NCBI RefSeq assembly: GCF_000381065.1
Contig: NZ_KB905839.1
Location: 285,423-349,422, forward strand
Reading direction: 5' to 3'
Origin: Propionispira raffinosivorans DSM 20765
GTDB lineage: Bacteria; Bacillota; Negativicutes; Selenomonadales; Selenomonadaceae
DNA: 64,000 bases
A model generated the notes under the pieces. The model saw only the letters and a program-made list of their open reading frames with translations, was not told the origin of the DNA and did no database searches. Positions within the stretch are counted from its first letter, which is position 1, and each line of letters opens with the position of its first letter. Positions 25,557 to 34,180 of the stretch are shown here, piece by piece. The translations under genes were made by a program, and so were the position numbers.

Positions 25557-26675
25557 ATGCAAAAAAGTATATTTGTCTTTTTGAGTTTGTTGATTTTCAT
25601 TGTATTCCCGGTGATCGGTCAGGCGGCGAGTTTTGGTGATCGAGTGAATACGATGTCGAAAATTGAACAAATTCGTATCAGTACGGCGGATGAAAAAGTT
25701 CGCATTGTCTTAGATGCATCAAAGCCGGTTTCTTATAAAACATTTGTTCTTTCAAATCCAAATCGGGTGGCGATTGACATTAAAGGAGCCTGGCTTAGTC
25801 CCGATATTATCAAAGAAACACTGGTTGATAGTTCCTGTGTGGGGAAAATTCGGGTGCGACAGTTTGATGCAGATACAGTGCGAGTTGTTATTGAGACAAA
25901 CGTTAGCCAAAATGGCTATGAGATTTTTTCTCTACCAGCAAATGCAAATACATCTATTTATCGAATTGTGTTTGATTTTGGTGATGGGCAGAAAAATTTA
26001 CCCGCAGTGGTCGAAGAATCTCCATCAACACCGATAGTTCCAACGGTAGCGATACCCAATAGTGTCCAACCACCGATAATACCTATACCCAATGCAATGA
26101 AGGGAATAAGAGGCAAGACGATTGTTATTGACCCTGGACATGGGGGCAGTGATTCGGGGGCGGTTGGTACCAAAGGTATTATGGAGAAAAATATAACTTT
26201 AGCCATTTCGAAACAGTTGCAGGGGCTACTCACGGATGCTGGAGCCAAAGTCATTATGACACGGACGAGTGATGTTGACGTGGCTCGTCCGTCGGCAGAG
26301 GCGGTGGAAGAATTGCAGGCACGAGTCGATGTAGCGAATCGGGCTAGGGCGGATCTGTTTTTGAGTATACATATGGACTCTTTTTCTAGTAGTGACGCAA
26401 AAGGAACATCAACGTATTATTACGCAAAAGGCACGCCAGCGAGCCAACGCTTGGCGAATCTTGTCAGATCCGGAATTATTGAACAGCTTGGTACGGAGGA
26501 TCGTGGAACGAAAACTTGCAATTTTTATGTCGTCAAACATACAACTATGCCTGCGGCTCTGGCAGAGGTTGCTTTTGTATCAAACCCGGGGGAAGGCCAG
26601 CTGCTAAATTCTATAGATGGTGTTAAAAAAGCGGCACAGGGAATTTATAATGGAATTTGTCGTTATTTTCAATGA
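25557..26675 (+). CDS. N-acetylmuramoyl-L-alanine amidase with AMIN domain
   Basis: A periplasmic cell-wall hydrolase of about 372 residues that cuts the bond between MurNAc and the stem peptide, usually during daughter-cell separation. Signal peptide (ending IGQAA), AMIN targeting domain (about residues 30-130), a Pro-rich linker, then an Amidase_3 domain (about 195-370) with zinc ligands in DPGHGGSDSG, the Glu of MEKNI and SIHMDS, plus the catalytic Glu in ALAEVAFVSN. ATG 25557 has GGAGG directly upstream at good distance; longer frames lack a ribosome site. Similar to AmiC of Gram-negatives. Probably monocistronic. Confidence 0.93.
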   Translation: MQKSIFVFLSLLIFIVFPVIGQAASFGDRVNTMSKIEQIRISTADEKVRIVLDASKPVSYKTFVLSNPNRVAIDIKGAWLSPDIIKETLVDSSCVGKIRVRQFDADTVRVVIETNVSQNGYEIFSLPANANTSIYRIVFDFGDGQKNLPAVVEESPSTPIVPTVAIPNSVQPPIIPIPNAMKGIRGKTIVIDPGHGGSDSGAVGTKGIMEKNITLAISKQLQGLLTDAGAKVIMTRTSDVDVARPSAEAVEELQARVDVANRARADLFLSIHMDSFSSSDAKGTSTYYYAKGTPASQRLANLVRSGIIEQLGTEDRGTKTCNFYVVKHTTMPAALAEVAFVSNPGEGQLLNSIDGVKKAAQGIYNGICRYFQ

Positions 26676-26762
26676 ATCATAATTAAAAAGTATAGGATGA
26701 AGACCTTGACGATTGAGGACACTTCGTATTAGAATAAGAAAAGATATACTTTGATGAGTAAG

Positions 26763-26804
26763 AGCCTTATTTGTCGCAATATGCACAAATAAGGCTTTGT
26801 TTTG
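26763..26804 (+). terminator. Rho-independent terminator after the amidase
   Basis: AGCCTTATTTGT / ACAAATAAGGCT, 12-bp perfect stem with a 10-nt loop, then TTGTTTTG. Confidence 0.8.
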
Positions 26805-26827
26805 TAAAATTGTGAGGTATGCAGAAG

Positions 26828-28051
26828 ATGAATGATGGTAAAATGAATGAAAGAGATCAACTCAATCAACAAATGAATCATGAATGGAAAGGGCAGCTGG
26901 AAAAGCGTCGTAAATCAATTTTGCGTCACCAGATTCCCCAAAACCGCAGGATGGTTGATGCTTTGGCAACGATGACGAAGGCTGAACTCGATGATATTCG
27001 TTATAATTTATGTGTGCAGGGTATCAGTTCTTTAAAAAAAGATGAACTTACCAAAGCTTTGGCTCCTGTGATTGAAGAGTTTTCGCATAAGTGGTTTGTT
27101 ACGATTGGAATCGAACAATATAATATTTTGACGAATTTGAGTAAAAATTATGGACTTGCTACGAATATTGATGAAAATGATATTCGTATGGATTATATGC
27201 GCTGTTTAGGAATCATCTTCAATGGCGAACATGAGGGCAAACAAGCGTGGTATCTGCCGGATGAATTATTGTCTGTTTATACAAAATTGGATAATGCAGA
27301 ATATAAGAAAGCAGTTTCGCTTAATGATGAAGTTTCACGATTAGCAACAGGTTATTTATTTTATTATGGTTATTTAACGTATGAGCAGCTTTATGATAAA
27401 GTTATGGCTCTTATGGATAAAGAAGATCACCTTGAATTTGTCGATTTTATGGGGGTAATGATCAATGCAGGCTGCTGGCAGGGAAATGTCATTAACGTTG
27501 AAGCAGGAATGCATTATTATACAGTTATGGATCCTGAAAAGTTGGCAAGTGAGCAGATTATGCGTAAGGATATTGATTTTGTGGAGTTGTCTTATACAGA
27601 GGTTTATGAAGCCGGTGAAATGAATTATATTGAAGCTACGGATCAATACAAAGCTTTAGCACAGTTTTTTATGACGGTACATTCCTTACCAGTTTTAGAA
27701 GCCGCCGATGTTGTTGGCGAAATTTATATTATTTTGCAAAATGGTGGAAAAATCGGTGAGATGATTGAGTATATTGAGTCCGTTATAACGATGGAAGACA
27801 AAAAGATGGCAGAGGTTCTATTAAAGCTTTTAGTGGATTTTAATAGTTCATCTCGTCAGTGGCTGTTGAAAGGACATGTTTCGAGTGAACTTGCCGTAGG
27901 GAAAAAAACCGCAGCATCTATTGTTGCCAAGCAGCTGCCGAATAATGTAGTGAAATTTGTGCCGCGCAGCTCAGTCGTAGGGAGAAATGATCTTTGTCCT
28001 TGCGGCAGTGGAAAAAAATATAAAAAGTGTTGTTTAAATAAAGAAATATAG
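26828..28051 (+). CDS. SEC-C metal-binding motif protein of unknown function
   Basis: A 407-residue cytoplasmic protein. The C-terminus is a canonical SEC-C zinc finger: RNDLCPCGSGKKYKKCC, as found at the end of SecA and in diverse bacterial proteins. Residues about 45-90 (TKAELDDIRYNLCVQGISSL, KKDELTKAL) resemble a small helical SAP/Rho-N-like module. The rest is helical and acidic with no catalytic motif I recognise. Start ATG 26828 has GAGG ten bases upstream. It stands between two terminators. A role in nucleic-acid or ribosome contact is possible but only guessed from the SEC-C domain. Confidence 0.75.
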   Translation: MNDGKMNERDQLNQQMNHEWKGQLEKRRKSILRHQIPQNRRMVDALATMTKAELDDIRYNLCVQGISSLKKDELTKALAPVIEEFSHKWFVTIGIEQYNILTNLSKNYGLATNIDENDIRMDYMRCLGIIFNGEHEGKQAWYLPDELLSVYTKLDNAEYKKAVSLNDEVSRLATGYLFYYGYLTYEQLYDKVMALMDKEDHLEFVDFMGVMINAGCWQGNVINVEAGMHYYTVMDPEKLASEQIMRKDIDFVELSYTEVYEAGEMNYIEATDQYKALAQFFMTVHSLPVLEAADVVGEIYIILQNGGKIGEMIEYIESVITMEDKKMAEVLLKLLVDFNSSSRQWLLKGHVSSELAVGKKTAASIVAKQLPNNVVKFVPRSSVVGRNDLCPCGSGKKYKKCCLNKEI

Positions 28052-28065
28052 AAATTATTCTAAAC

Positions 28066-28095
28066 AAGGGACTGTATAAAAGCAGTCTCTTTCTT
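28066..28095 (+). terminator. Rho-independent terminator after the SEC-C gene
   Basis: AAGGGACTG / CAGTCTCTT with 8-nt loop and TCTTT end. Confidence 0.7.
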
Positions 28096-28170
28096 TATTC
28101 GGATTTGAACAAATTATATTTTAAGCTATTGGTATATAATGTTGTTAGAGAAAGGAAATTTATAGATTTT

Positions 28171-29517
28171 ATGAAACAGACACATTCTTCGTTGGAAAAA
28201 ATAAAGCAATTTTTTATTGTGCTGCTGCCAATTTTCATCACACAAATATCATTAATATCCACTGGCTTTTTTGATACGGTTATGGCAGGTCACGTGAGTG
28301 AACAGGATTTAGCAGGAGTAGCTGTGGGGGCAAATTTGTTTATGCCTGTATTTGGCAGTATCCTAGGAGTGATTTCGGGGTTAACCCCCGTTATTTCTCA
28401 GTTGTATGGTGCAAGAAAGAAAGAAGAAATTCCATTTGTCATTATCCAGGGGCTGTATTTATCCGTAATTATTGGGATTGTTTTGATTTTGCTGGCAGCG
28501 GCTTTTATACAGCCTATTTTTGAACTTTTGAATTTGGAACCAAGGGTTGATTATATAGCGAAAATGTATTTGACGGCGATGGCGTTTGGTGTTTGTCCTA
28601 TTTTTGCTGCGGGTGTTTTTCGTAACTTCATGGATGCTTTTGGGTATACACGTTTTACGATGCTCATAACAATTTGTGCAGTACCATGTAATATTTTTAT
28701 GAATTATTTATTTATGTTTGGCAAATTTGGTTTTCCGGAGCTTGGTGGAATTGGTGCAGGGGTTGGAACGGCAATTACATTTTATGTAGTCCTTGGACTT
28801 AATGTTTTGGTGGTGCGTAGACTCAGTCCATTTAAAGAATATCATATATTTTCTCAATTTTGTAAACCATCGTTGACCCAGTGGAAAAGACAATTATGTA
28901 TTGGCCTGCCGATTGGCAGTGCGATGTTTTGCGAACAGAGTATTTTTGGTGCAGTCGGGATTTTTATGACGGTTTATGGTACAGGTGTTATTGCAGCGCA
29001 TCAGGCGGCACTAAATTTTACAACGATGGTATATATGATTCCGCTTAGCATTAGTATGACATTGACCATTCTGGTTGGTTTTGAAATCGGTGCGAAGCGC
29101 CTTAAAGATGCCAAAAGATACAGTTATATGGGGGTGGTATTGTCGATGCTTGTGGCATCAACGCTGGCAATTGTTTTAATTCAGTTTAAGGGAGCGATTG
29201 CAATGCTTTATACAAATGATGAAGTGGTGAATCAGCTCGTACAAAGTTTTATAGTTTATGCTATTTTTTTGCAGGTTTCAGATGGAGTGAGTGCACCGAT
29301 ACAAGGAACGCTGCGTGGTTATAAAGATGTAAAAATCACGTTTTTCTTGGCGGTTTTATCATATTGGGTTATTGGCCTGCCCGCTGGTTATATTTTAGCA
29401 AATTATTTTTCATATGGTCCATACGGCTATTGGATGGGACTTATAATTGGAATTGCAGTGGGAGCAGTATTATTAGGCTTTAGGCTTCGTTTGGTGCAAA
29501 GAAAACTGGCTGGTTAG
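28171..29517 (+). CDS. MATE-family multidrug efflux transporter
   Basis: A 448-residue inner-membrane exporter with about 12 helices, of the NorM type (drug:Na+ or H+ antiport). Typical segments are GFFDTVMAGHVSEQDLAGVA near the N-terminus, the Gly-Pro rich LTPVISQLYGA and, in the second half, IAAHQAALNF. ATG 28171 follows AGAAAGGA; a TTG further up would add 22 residues that overlap the preceding terminator hairpin. Substrate unknown. Monocistronic. Confidence 0.92.
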   Translation: MKQTHSSLEKIKQFFIVLLPIFITQISLISTGFFDTVMAGHVSEQDLAGVAVGANLFMPVFGSILGVISGLTPVISQLYGARKKEEIPFVIIQGLYLSVIIGIVLILLAAAFIQPIFELLNLEPRVDYIAKMYLTAMAFGVCPIFAAGVFRNFMDAFGYTRFTMLITICAVPCNIFMNYLFMFGKFGFPELGGIGAGVGTAITFYVVLGLNVLVVRRLSPFKEYHIFSQFCKPSLTQWKRQLCIGLPIGSAMFCEQSIFGAVGIFMTVYGTGVIAAHQAALNFTTMVYMIPLSISMTLTILVGFEIGAKRLKDAKRYSYMGVVLSMLVASTLAIVLIQFKGAIAMLYTNDEVVNQLVQSFIVYAIFLQVSDGVSAPIQGTLRGYKDVKITFFLAVLSYWVIGLPAGYILANYFSYGPYGYWMGLIIGIAVGAVLLGFRLRLVQRKLAG

Positions 29518-29678
29518 AATTGAAAAAAGTTTTCACTATAGTGTTTTTAGGTATTGCTAAGTGTAATTGAATCATTATACGAATGGCAAATAAAAAACAA
29601 TAGACCTGCTTAAAAGAATGTAAGTACGTCTACACGAGATGGTGATTGACTTATATTTTTCTTTGCAAGTCAACGGAC

Positions 29679-29711
29679 TATATATTGTAACAATATGTAG
29701 TTTTTTTTTTA
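29679..29711 (+). terminator. Rho-independent terminator in the MATE-ndh gap
   Basis: CTATATATTG-TAA-CAATATGTAG followed by ten T's. Probably ends the MATE transcript about 160 nt after its stop codon. Confidence 0.75.
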
Positions 29712-29729
29712 GATTGATAAAAAATTCAC

Positions 29730-29780
29730 TTGACAAATGAACGTGAAAGTAGTAACTTAATATATGTGAAATGAATCACT
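29730..29780 (+). promoter_or_regulatory. Possible ndh promoter with a CRP/FNR-like dyad
   Basis: -35 TTGACA (29730-29735), 17-bp spacer, weak -10 TAACTT (29753-29758), then TGTGA-AATGAA-TCACT (29765-29780), matching the CRP/FNR half-site pattern TGTGA-N6-TCACA at nine of ten positions. The site lies at or just after the start point, a repressing position. The remainder of the gap to 30019 is a leader with two further dyads: ACTTAGA/TCTAAGT (29905-29932) and GTGAA-TTAG-TTCAC (29945-29958). Confidence 0.4.
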
Positions 29781-30019
29781 TAAACAGTCTTGAAAAAAGA
29801 AATAATGGGAAAATGATAGTATATTTTTATAATGAAAAGTTTTTTTAATTTATCGAAAATTTAGTTAAATTCAAGACTTATATAATATTAGAGGTGAAAG
29901 TTATACTTAGAGGCAATTTGATTGGTCTAAGTTTAGATAGAAACGTGAATTAGTTCACATATTATGGAACGTTGTGTTGATGTATTATAAGGTACATCCA
30001 GGGGAGAGGAAGAGTTAAG

Positions 30020-31276
30020 ATGAAAAATGTAAAGAGTGAAAAAAGACCTCATGTAGTTGTTATTGGAGCAGGATTTGGTGGTGTTAAGGTAGCTAAATCT
30101 TTTACGAATAAGAATGTGGATGTTACTTTAATTGACCGCAATAATTATCATTTATTTCAGCCGCTTTTATATCAAGTATCTACAGCGGTATTAGCCGAAG
30201 CAGAAATCGCCTACCCAGTACGGGCTTTTTTTCGTAAAAATAAAAATGTAGATTTTTTCTTAGGTGCTGTTACAGATTTTGACCTTGAACAGAAAAAGGT
30301 TATTACCGATCAAGGGTCGGTAAGCTATGATTATTTGGTGGTGGCTGCAGGCGCAACAACGAATTATTTTGGCATGGAGTCCGTAGAAAAAAATTCTTTT
30401 GCAATGAAAACATTAGATGAATCGGTTGTAATTCGAAATCATATTTTACAATTATTTGAAAGAGCCGATAAAGAAACCGATGCGGCAAAACGCAAGGCAT
30501 TGTTGACTTTTGTTTGTGTAGGTGGCGGTCCGACCGGTGTTGAAGAATCTGGAGCCCTTTCAGAACTCATTTATTCTGTGCTCAAGCAGGAATATCATAA
30601 ACTTGATTTTTCGGATGTTGATATTAAATTAATTGAAGCAACGGATCGGGTGCTCCCAATGATGCCAGAAGATTTGCGTGATGAAACAGTGAACGTACTG
30701 CGCAGTAAAAAAGTAGATGTTCGTTTAAATACGCAGGTCATGGATTATGATGGTGAGAAAATCACCTTTAAAGATGGTGAAGTCGTACCGACGGAAACTG
30801 TTATTTGGGCGGCGGGCGTGAAAGCTGTTCCGGTTATGGCTAAACTAGGTGTTGCAATGGATCGTGCTGGCCGCGTAATTGTGGAAAAAACATTACAGGT
30901 GCCAAATCATCCTGAAGTTTATGCAATTGGTGATAATGCTCATTTCATGCAGGGAGAAAGACCCTTGGCAACGATTGCACCAGTAGCAACGCAGCAGGCT
31001 GTTGTTTGTGTTAATAACATTTTGAACTCGATTGAAGGGAAAGATCTCGAGTATTTTGAATATCATGATGTCGGCAGTATGGCGACAATTGGTGCTGGCG
31101 ATGCTGTAATGTTTAAAGGGATTATGAAGAGCAAAGGGTTTATTGCTTGGGCTGCTTGGATGGTCGTTCATTTAATGCGTTTAGCAGGAACTCATGCGAA
31201 TGTTACGGTTGTTTTGAAATGGATGTGGAATTTCTTCTCAGGGACTCGTTTGGGAAGAATTATTACAGCACATTAA
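30020..31276 (+). CDS. ndh: Type II NADH dehydrogenase (NDH-2), copy 1
   Basis: A 418-residue FAD-dependent NADH:quinone oxidoreductase bound peripherally to the inner membrane. Two Rossmann motifs: VVVIGAGFGGVKVAK (FAD) and VCVGGGPTGVEESG (NADH). Also LFQPLLYQVST, IWAAGVKA and YAIGDNA, all typical of NDH-2. The C-terminal amphipathic region (AWMVVHLMRLAGTHAN) should attach it to the membrane. A close paralogue lies at 56.7 kb. The start follows GGGGAGAGG. It transfers electrons from NADH to menaquinone without proton pumping; its partner in an anaerobe could be a quinol-linked reductase or the hydrogenase cytochrome b at 50.5 kb. Confidence 0.92.
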   Translation: MKNVKSEKRPHVVVIGAGFGGVKVAKSFTNKNVDVTLIDRNNYHLFQPLLYQVSTAVLAEAEIAYPVRAFFRKNKNVDFFLGAVTDFDLEQKKVITDQGSVSYDYLVVAAGATTNYFGMESVEKNSFAMKTLDESVVIRNHILQLFERADKETDAAKRKALLTFVCVGGGPTGVEESGALSELIYSVLKQEYHKLDFSDVDIKLIEATDRVLPMMPEDLRDETVNVLRSKKVDVRLNTQVMDYDGEKITFKDGEVVPTETVIWAAGVKAVPVMAKLGVAMDRAGRVIVEKTLQVPNHPEVYAIGDNAHFMQGERPLATIAPVATQQAVVCVNNILNSIEGKDLEYFEYHDVGSMATIGAGDAVMFKGIMKSKGFIAWAAWMVVHLMRLAGTHANVTVVLKWMWNFFSGTRLGRIITAH

Positions 31277-31295
31277 ACTTATATAGGGTTGGCAG

Positions 31296-31337
31296 AAAGA
31301 ACTGTAAATTCCAAAATGGAGTGCAGTTCTTTTTTTG
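31296..31337 (+). terminator. Rho-independent terminator after ndh copy 1
   Basis: AAAGAACTG / CAGTTCTTT, 9-bp stem with a partly paired 19-nt loop and T-run. Confidence 0.75.
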
Positions 31338-31428
31338 TGTGCATATATAAGTTGAACGATTCAGATAGTGTATAATGAAGGAAATGAACGTATCAAAAAT
31401 TTTGAATGTAAGGGAGTTGCAAAGGTAT

Positions 31429-32691
31429 ATGATGTTTCGGTTCTTTGCAAAATGTAATCAAATGAGAAAAATCAATATTCCCTGGTGGTTGATTTTGAGC
31501 TTGGTTTTATTTTTTTCCTGTAATTTAGCCGAGGGAGCAGAGTCTGAGACGGTGGAAGCTTTGCATTTAACGTGGAGTCAGGATCCGATGACTACACAGA
31601 CGATTACATGGCAGACAGGAACTGTGGATGACAAGCAATTTTTAGAATATAAAGATGTTTTAGAAACAGCCAGTATGCTGCATAAAGTGCGGGGGACAGT
31701 GGATCCTTTTTATACAGATGAGGGCTTGTATTATATCCATAGTGTAACGCTGGACAATCTCATTCCGGGTCATAAATATGTTTATCATATAGGTGATGGT
31801 GATAATTGGAATAAAGAAGGCAGCTTCCAAACAGAAACTGCTATGACGAATGTTTTTACTTTTTTATTATTTGGTGATTCACAAAGCAGTGATTATAATG
31901 AATGGAGCAAAACATTTGGACAGGCAGTATTGCAAACATCGGATGCTAAATTTTTTATCAATGTAGGTGATTTAGTCGATAATGGTCAACAATATGCACA
32001 GTGGAAGTCGTGGTTTGCTGCGATTTCAGGATATTCAAATCAAATTCCTGTCGTTCCGGTTGTAGGGAATCATGAAACATATACACTGATTCCTGAAAAA
32101 AATTTTTCTTTACCAATTTATTTTACGCAGCAATTCAAGGTCGGGCAAAATGGGCCGGAAGGATTAAAGGGACAAGTCTATTCTTTTGATTATGGGAATG
32201 CACATTTTGTCATATTAGATAGCCAAATCGGTGAAGAACGTAAGTTTTTACCAGATTCATTAGAACGACAGCAGGCTTGGCTGGCTAAAGATTTGGCTGC
32301 AACAGATAAGTTGTGGAAATTTGTTTTTATTCATCGCCCGGCATATCACAATCGCCAGGCAGAGTCACTGCCTGATCCGAAAACGGTAGCCTTTGTACCA
32401 ATTTTTGATCAGTATGGTGTAGATGTCGTTTTTTCCGGTCATGATCATGTGAATAAACATACACTGGGATTAAAAGCTGGTATGGTACAAGCTCCTGGAA
32501 CGGTTTATATGACAGCTGGACGCAGTGGGACAAAATCTTATAATACGATGGAGGCAAAAGATTGGGATGCTGTTTATCTGGACCCGGCACAGCCGACTTT
32601 CAATGTAGTAAAAGTTAATGGCAATACGTTTACTGTGAACGTGTATCAACAAGATGGAACGTTGATTGATAGCTGGAATTTGGTAAAATAA
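31429..32691 (+). CDS. Exported purple-acid-phosphatase-like metallophosphoesterase
   Basis: A periplasmic or surface phosphatase of about 420 residues. An N-terminal signal/anchor segment (WWLILSLVLFFSCNLAEGA) is followed by a fibronectin-like domain (LTWSQDPMTTQTITWQT) of the kind seen before purple acid phosphatases, then the metallophosphoesterase core: FGDSQS, VGDLVDNG, VVGNHET, HRPAYHN and FSGHDHVNKH, the five metal-ligand blocks in order. Start ATG 31429 is chosen from AGGGAG/AAAGG upstream; ATG 31462 is an alternative directly before the signal. Possible use is phosphate release from organic phosphoesters. Confidence 0.85.
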   Translation: MMFRFFAKCNQMRKINIPWWLILSLVLFFSCNLAEGAESETVEALHLTWSQDPMTTQTITWQTGTVDDKQFLEYKDVLETASMLHKVRGTVDPFYTDEGLYYIHSVTLDNLIPGHKYVYHIGDGDNWNKEGSFQTETAMTNVFTFLLFGDSQSSDYNEWSKTFGQAVLQTSDAKFFINVGDLVDNGQQYAQWKSWFAAISGYSNQIPVVPVVGNHETYTLIPEKNFSLPIYFTQQFKVGQNGPEGLKGQVYSFDYGNAHFVILDSQIGEERKFLPDSLERQQAWLAKDLAATDKLWKFVFIHRPAYHNRQAESLPDPKTVAFVPIFDQYGVDVVFSGHDHVNKHTLGLKAGMVQAPGTVYMTAGRSGTKSYNTMEAKDWDAVYLDPAQPTFNVVKVNGNTFTVNVYQQDGTLIDSWNLVK

Positions 32692-32803
32692 AACTAAAAC
32701 TTTTTGGCTGGGTTTAGCAAGACTTATGTTTTCAGGCAGGATATTAATACACTCTTGTATAATTAAGAATAAACTGTATTACTATAATTGAAAGAGGTGC
32801 AAA

Positions 32804-34159
32804 ATGAAAAAAAGCCTATTGGCGGGTCTTATTTTATTAACCATGATATTTTATACGGCACCTGCATATGCGAATGACTTAGAAGCATATCAAACAGCAA
32901 GGGTCGAATATATTAGTGCCTGGGTAGCTTTAGGAACGTATAATGATCGTATCGGACGAATCGTTCAGAGTGAATTGAGTGATGCCGGTTGGGATATGAA
33001 GGTTATCAATGAACAGTCTAGGCAGGATGTGGAAAAGGTTTTTTTTATTGAAAATAATGATTTTGAAGCGGGCAAAGAGGTTTATTTAGTTGCCGTTACT
33101 GGAACGGAATCAAAAAAAGATATTGCGATGGATTTGAATATTAATAAAGCTTTTTTTGGTGGAAATTCACCGGAATCGTTTCAGGAAGCGGCAAAAAAAA
33201 CAGATTTGGTTAGTTCAGATCCGATGATTCATCGAGGGTTTCATCAATATACACAATCGATATTTTTTACGCCAGGTAAAGGCGGTAATACATTCGGTGA
33301 ATATTTGGCGGAACTACTTAAGCAAAAGTCAAATCGCAAAGTTTATTTAATTGGCCATAGTCTGGGCGGGGCAGCGGTAACGATTGCTGCAGCACGGCTT
33401 CAGTCTATGGGAGTGAATCCTGCGCAAATAGCAGTCATCACATTTGGTGCGCCTGCCATTGGAAATCAAGCTTTTGCTGACCTTTATGGAAAATCAATTT
33501 CACTAGATCGTATTGTTATAAAAGGTGATCCGGTGAAAAGTTCTTTACAAGGTCTGGCGGGTGGTTACACTCAATTTGGTGAGGCGAAAATATGGCAGGA
33601 AAATCGAAATTCAGATAAGTTCAAACATGCTATGGTAGTTTATCTTGATGCAGCTTTACGCAATTTTTATGATAAAAAAGAAGCGGCACAGCAAGCGGGA
33701 TTTGATGTGGAAGCTCAGCCAACACAAAAAACATCAAAATCAAAGGCTTATATTGCACCGCTTTCTATGACTTTAGATGATTATGTTTTAGGGGATAGAC
33801 ATTATATGGAAGAGTCAGTGAAAGACGTTTTTCGGCATCGGCTGCCGGGATGTGTCTTTGGTCTGGGAAAACGCGGATCGTTTGAAGAAGAAATTGTAAA
33901 AGCCGCCGCTGCGGGGTGTGATCGTATTGTATTTGCAGCTGTTAGTGTGAAACAGCTGCAAAAAGAACATTATACTTTTCATGTGAACCTGCAAGAAGAT
34001 GTTTATTCAGTTGACGGAAATTTACAAGGAAGCTTTATATGTTCAACGAATACAAGCGATTTTACACCGATTCAAGCAACGCTTCATAATTTAACAAGTA
34101 TAAAAACAGACTTTGAACATAGTATGGATACCAAAAAAGTGAAGCTTGAAAGTAGATAA
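32804..34159 (+). CDS. Exported class 3 lipase-like alpha/beta hydrolase
   Basis: A 451-residue exported protein with signal peptide MKKSLLAGLILLTMIFYTAP (then AYA). The lipase_3 core has the nucleophile elbow LIGHSLGGAAV (Ser at about residue 186), with Asp in IVIKGDPVKSS and His in DKFKHAMVVY as likely triad partners. The C-terminal 150 residues, beyond the lipase fold, carry no motif I recognise. It follows the phosphatase after 112 bases and may share a function in scavenging from lipids or phospholipids; that is inference. AGAGGTG lies before the ATG. Confidence 0.85.
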   Translation: MKKSLLAGLILLTMIFYTAPAYANDLEAYQTARVEYISAWVALGTYNDRIGRIVQSELSDAGWDMKVINEQSRQDVEKVFFIENNDFEAGKEVYLVAVTGTESKKDIAMDLNINKAFFGGNSPESFQEAAKKTDLVSSDPMIHRGFHQYTQSIFFTPGKGGNTFGEYLAELLKQKSNRKVYLIGHSLGGAAVTIAAARLQSMGVNPAQIAVITFGAPAIGNQAFADLYGKSISLDRIVIKGDPVKSSLQGLAGGYTQFGEAKIWQENRNSDKFKHAMVVYLDAALRNFYDKKEAAQQAGFDVEAQPTQKTSKSKAYIAPLSMTLDDYVLGDRHYMEESVKDVFRHRLPGCVFGLGKRGSFEEEIVKAAAAGCDRIVFAAVSVKQLQKEHYTFHVNLQEDVYSVDGNLQGSFICSTNTSDFTPIQATLHNLTSIKTDFEHSMDTKKVKLESR

Positions 34160-34180
34160 AAAATGTGAGGATTGATCCTG

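Noticed and set aside
26700..26735. CTTGACGATTGAGGAC as a fourth copy of the dispersed repeat
   Set aside because: Only about ten bases match and the CATAT/TTTAATG tail is absent.
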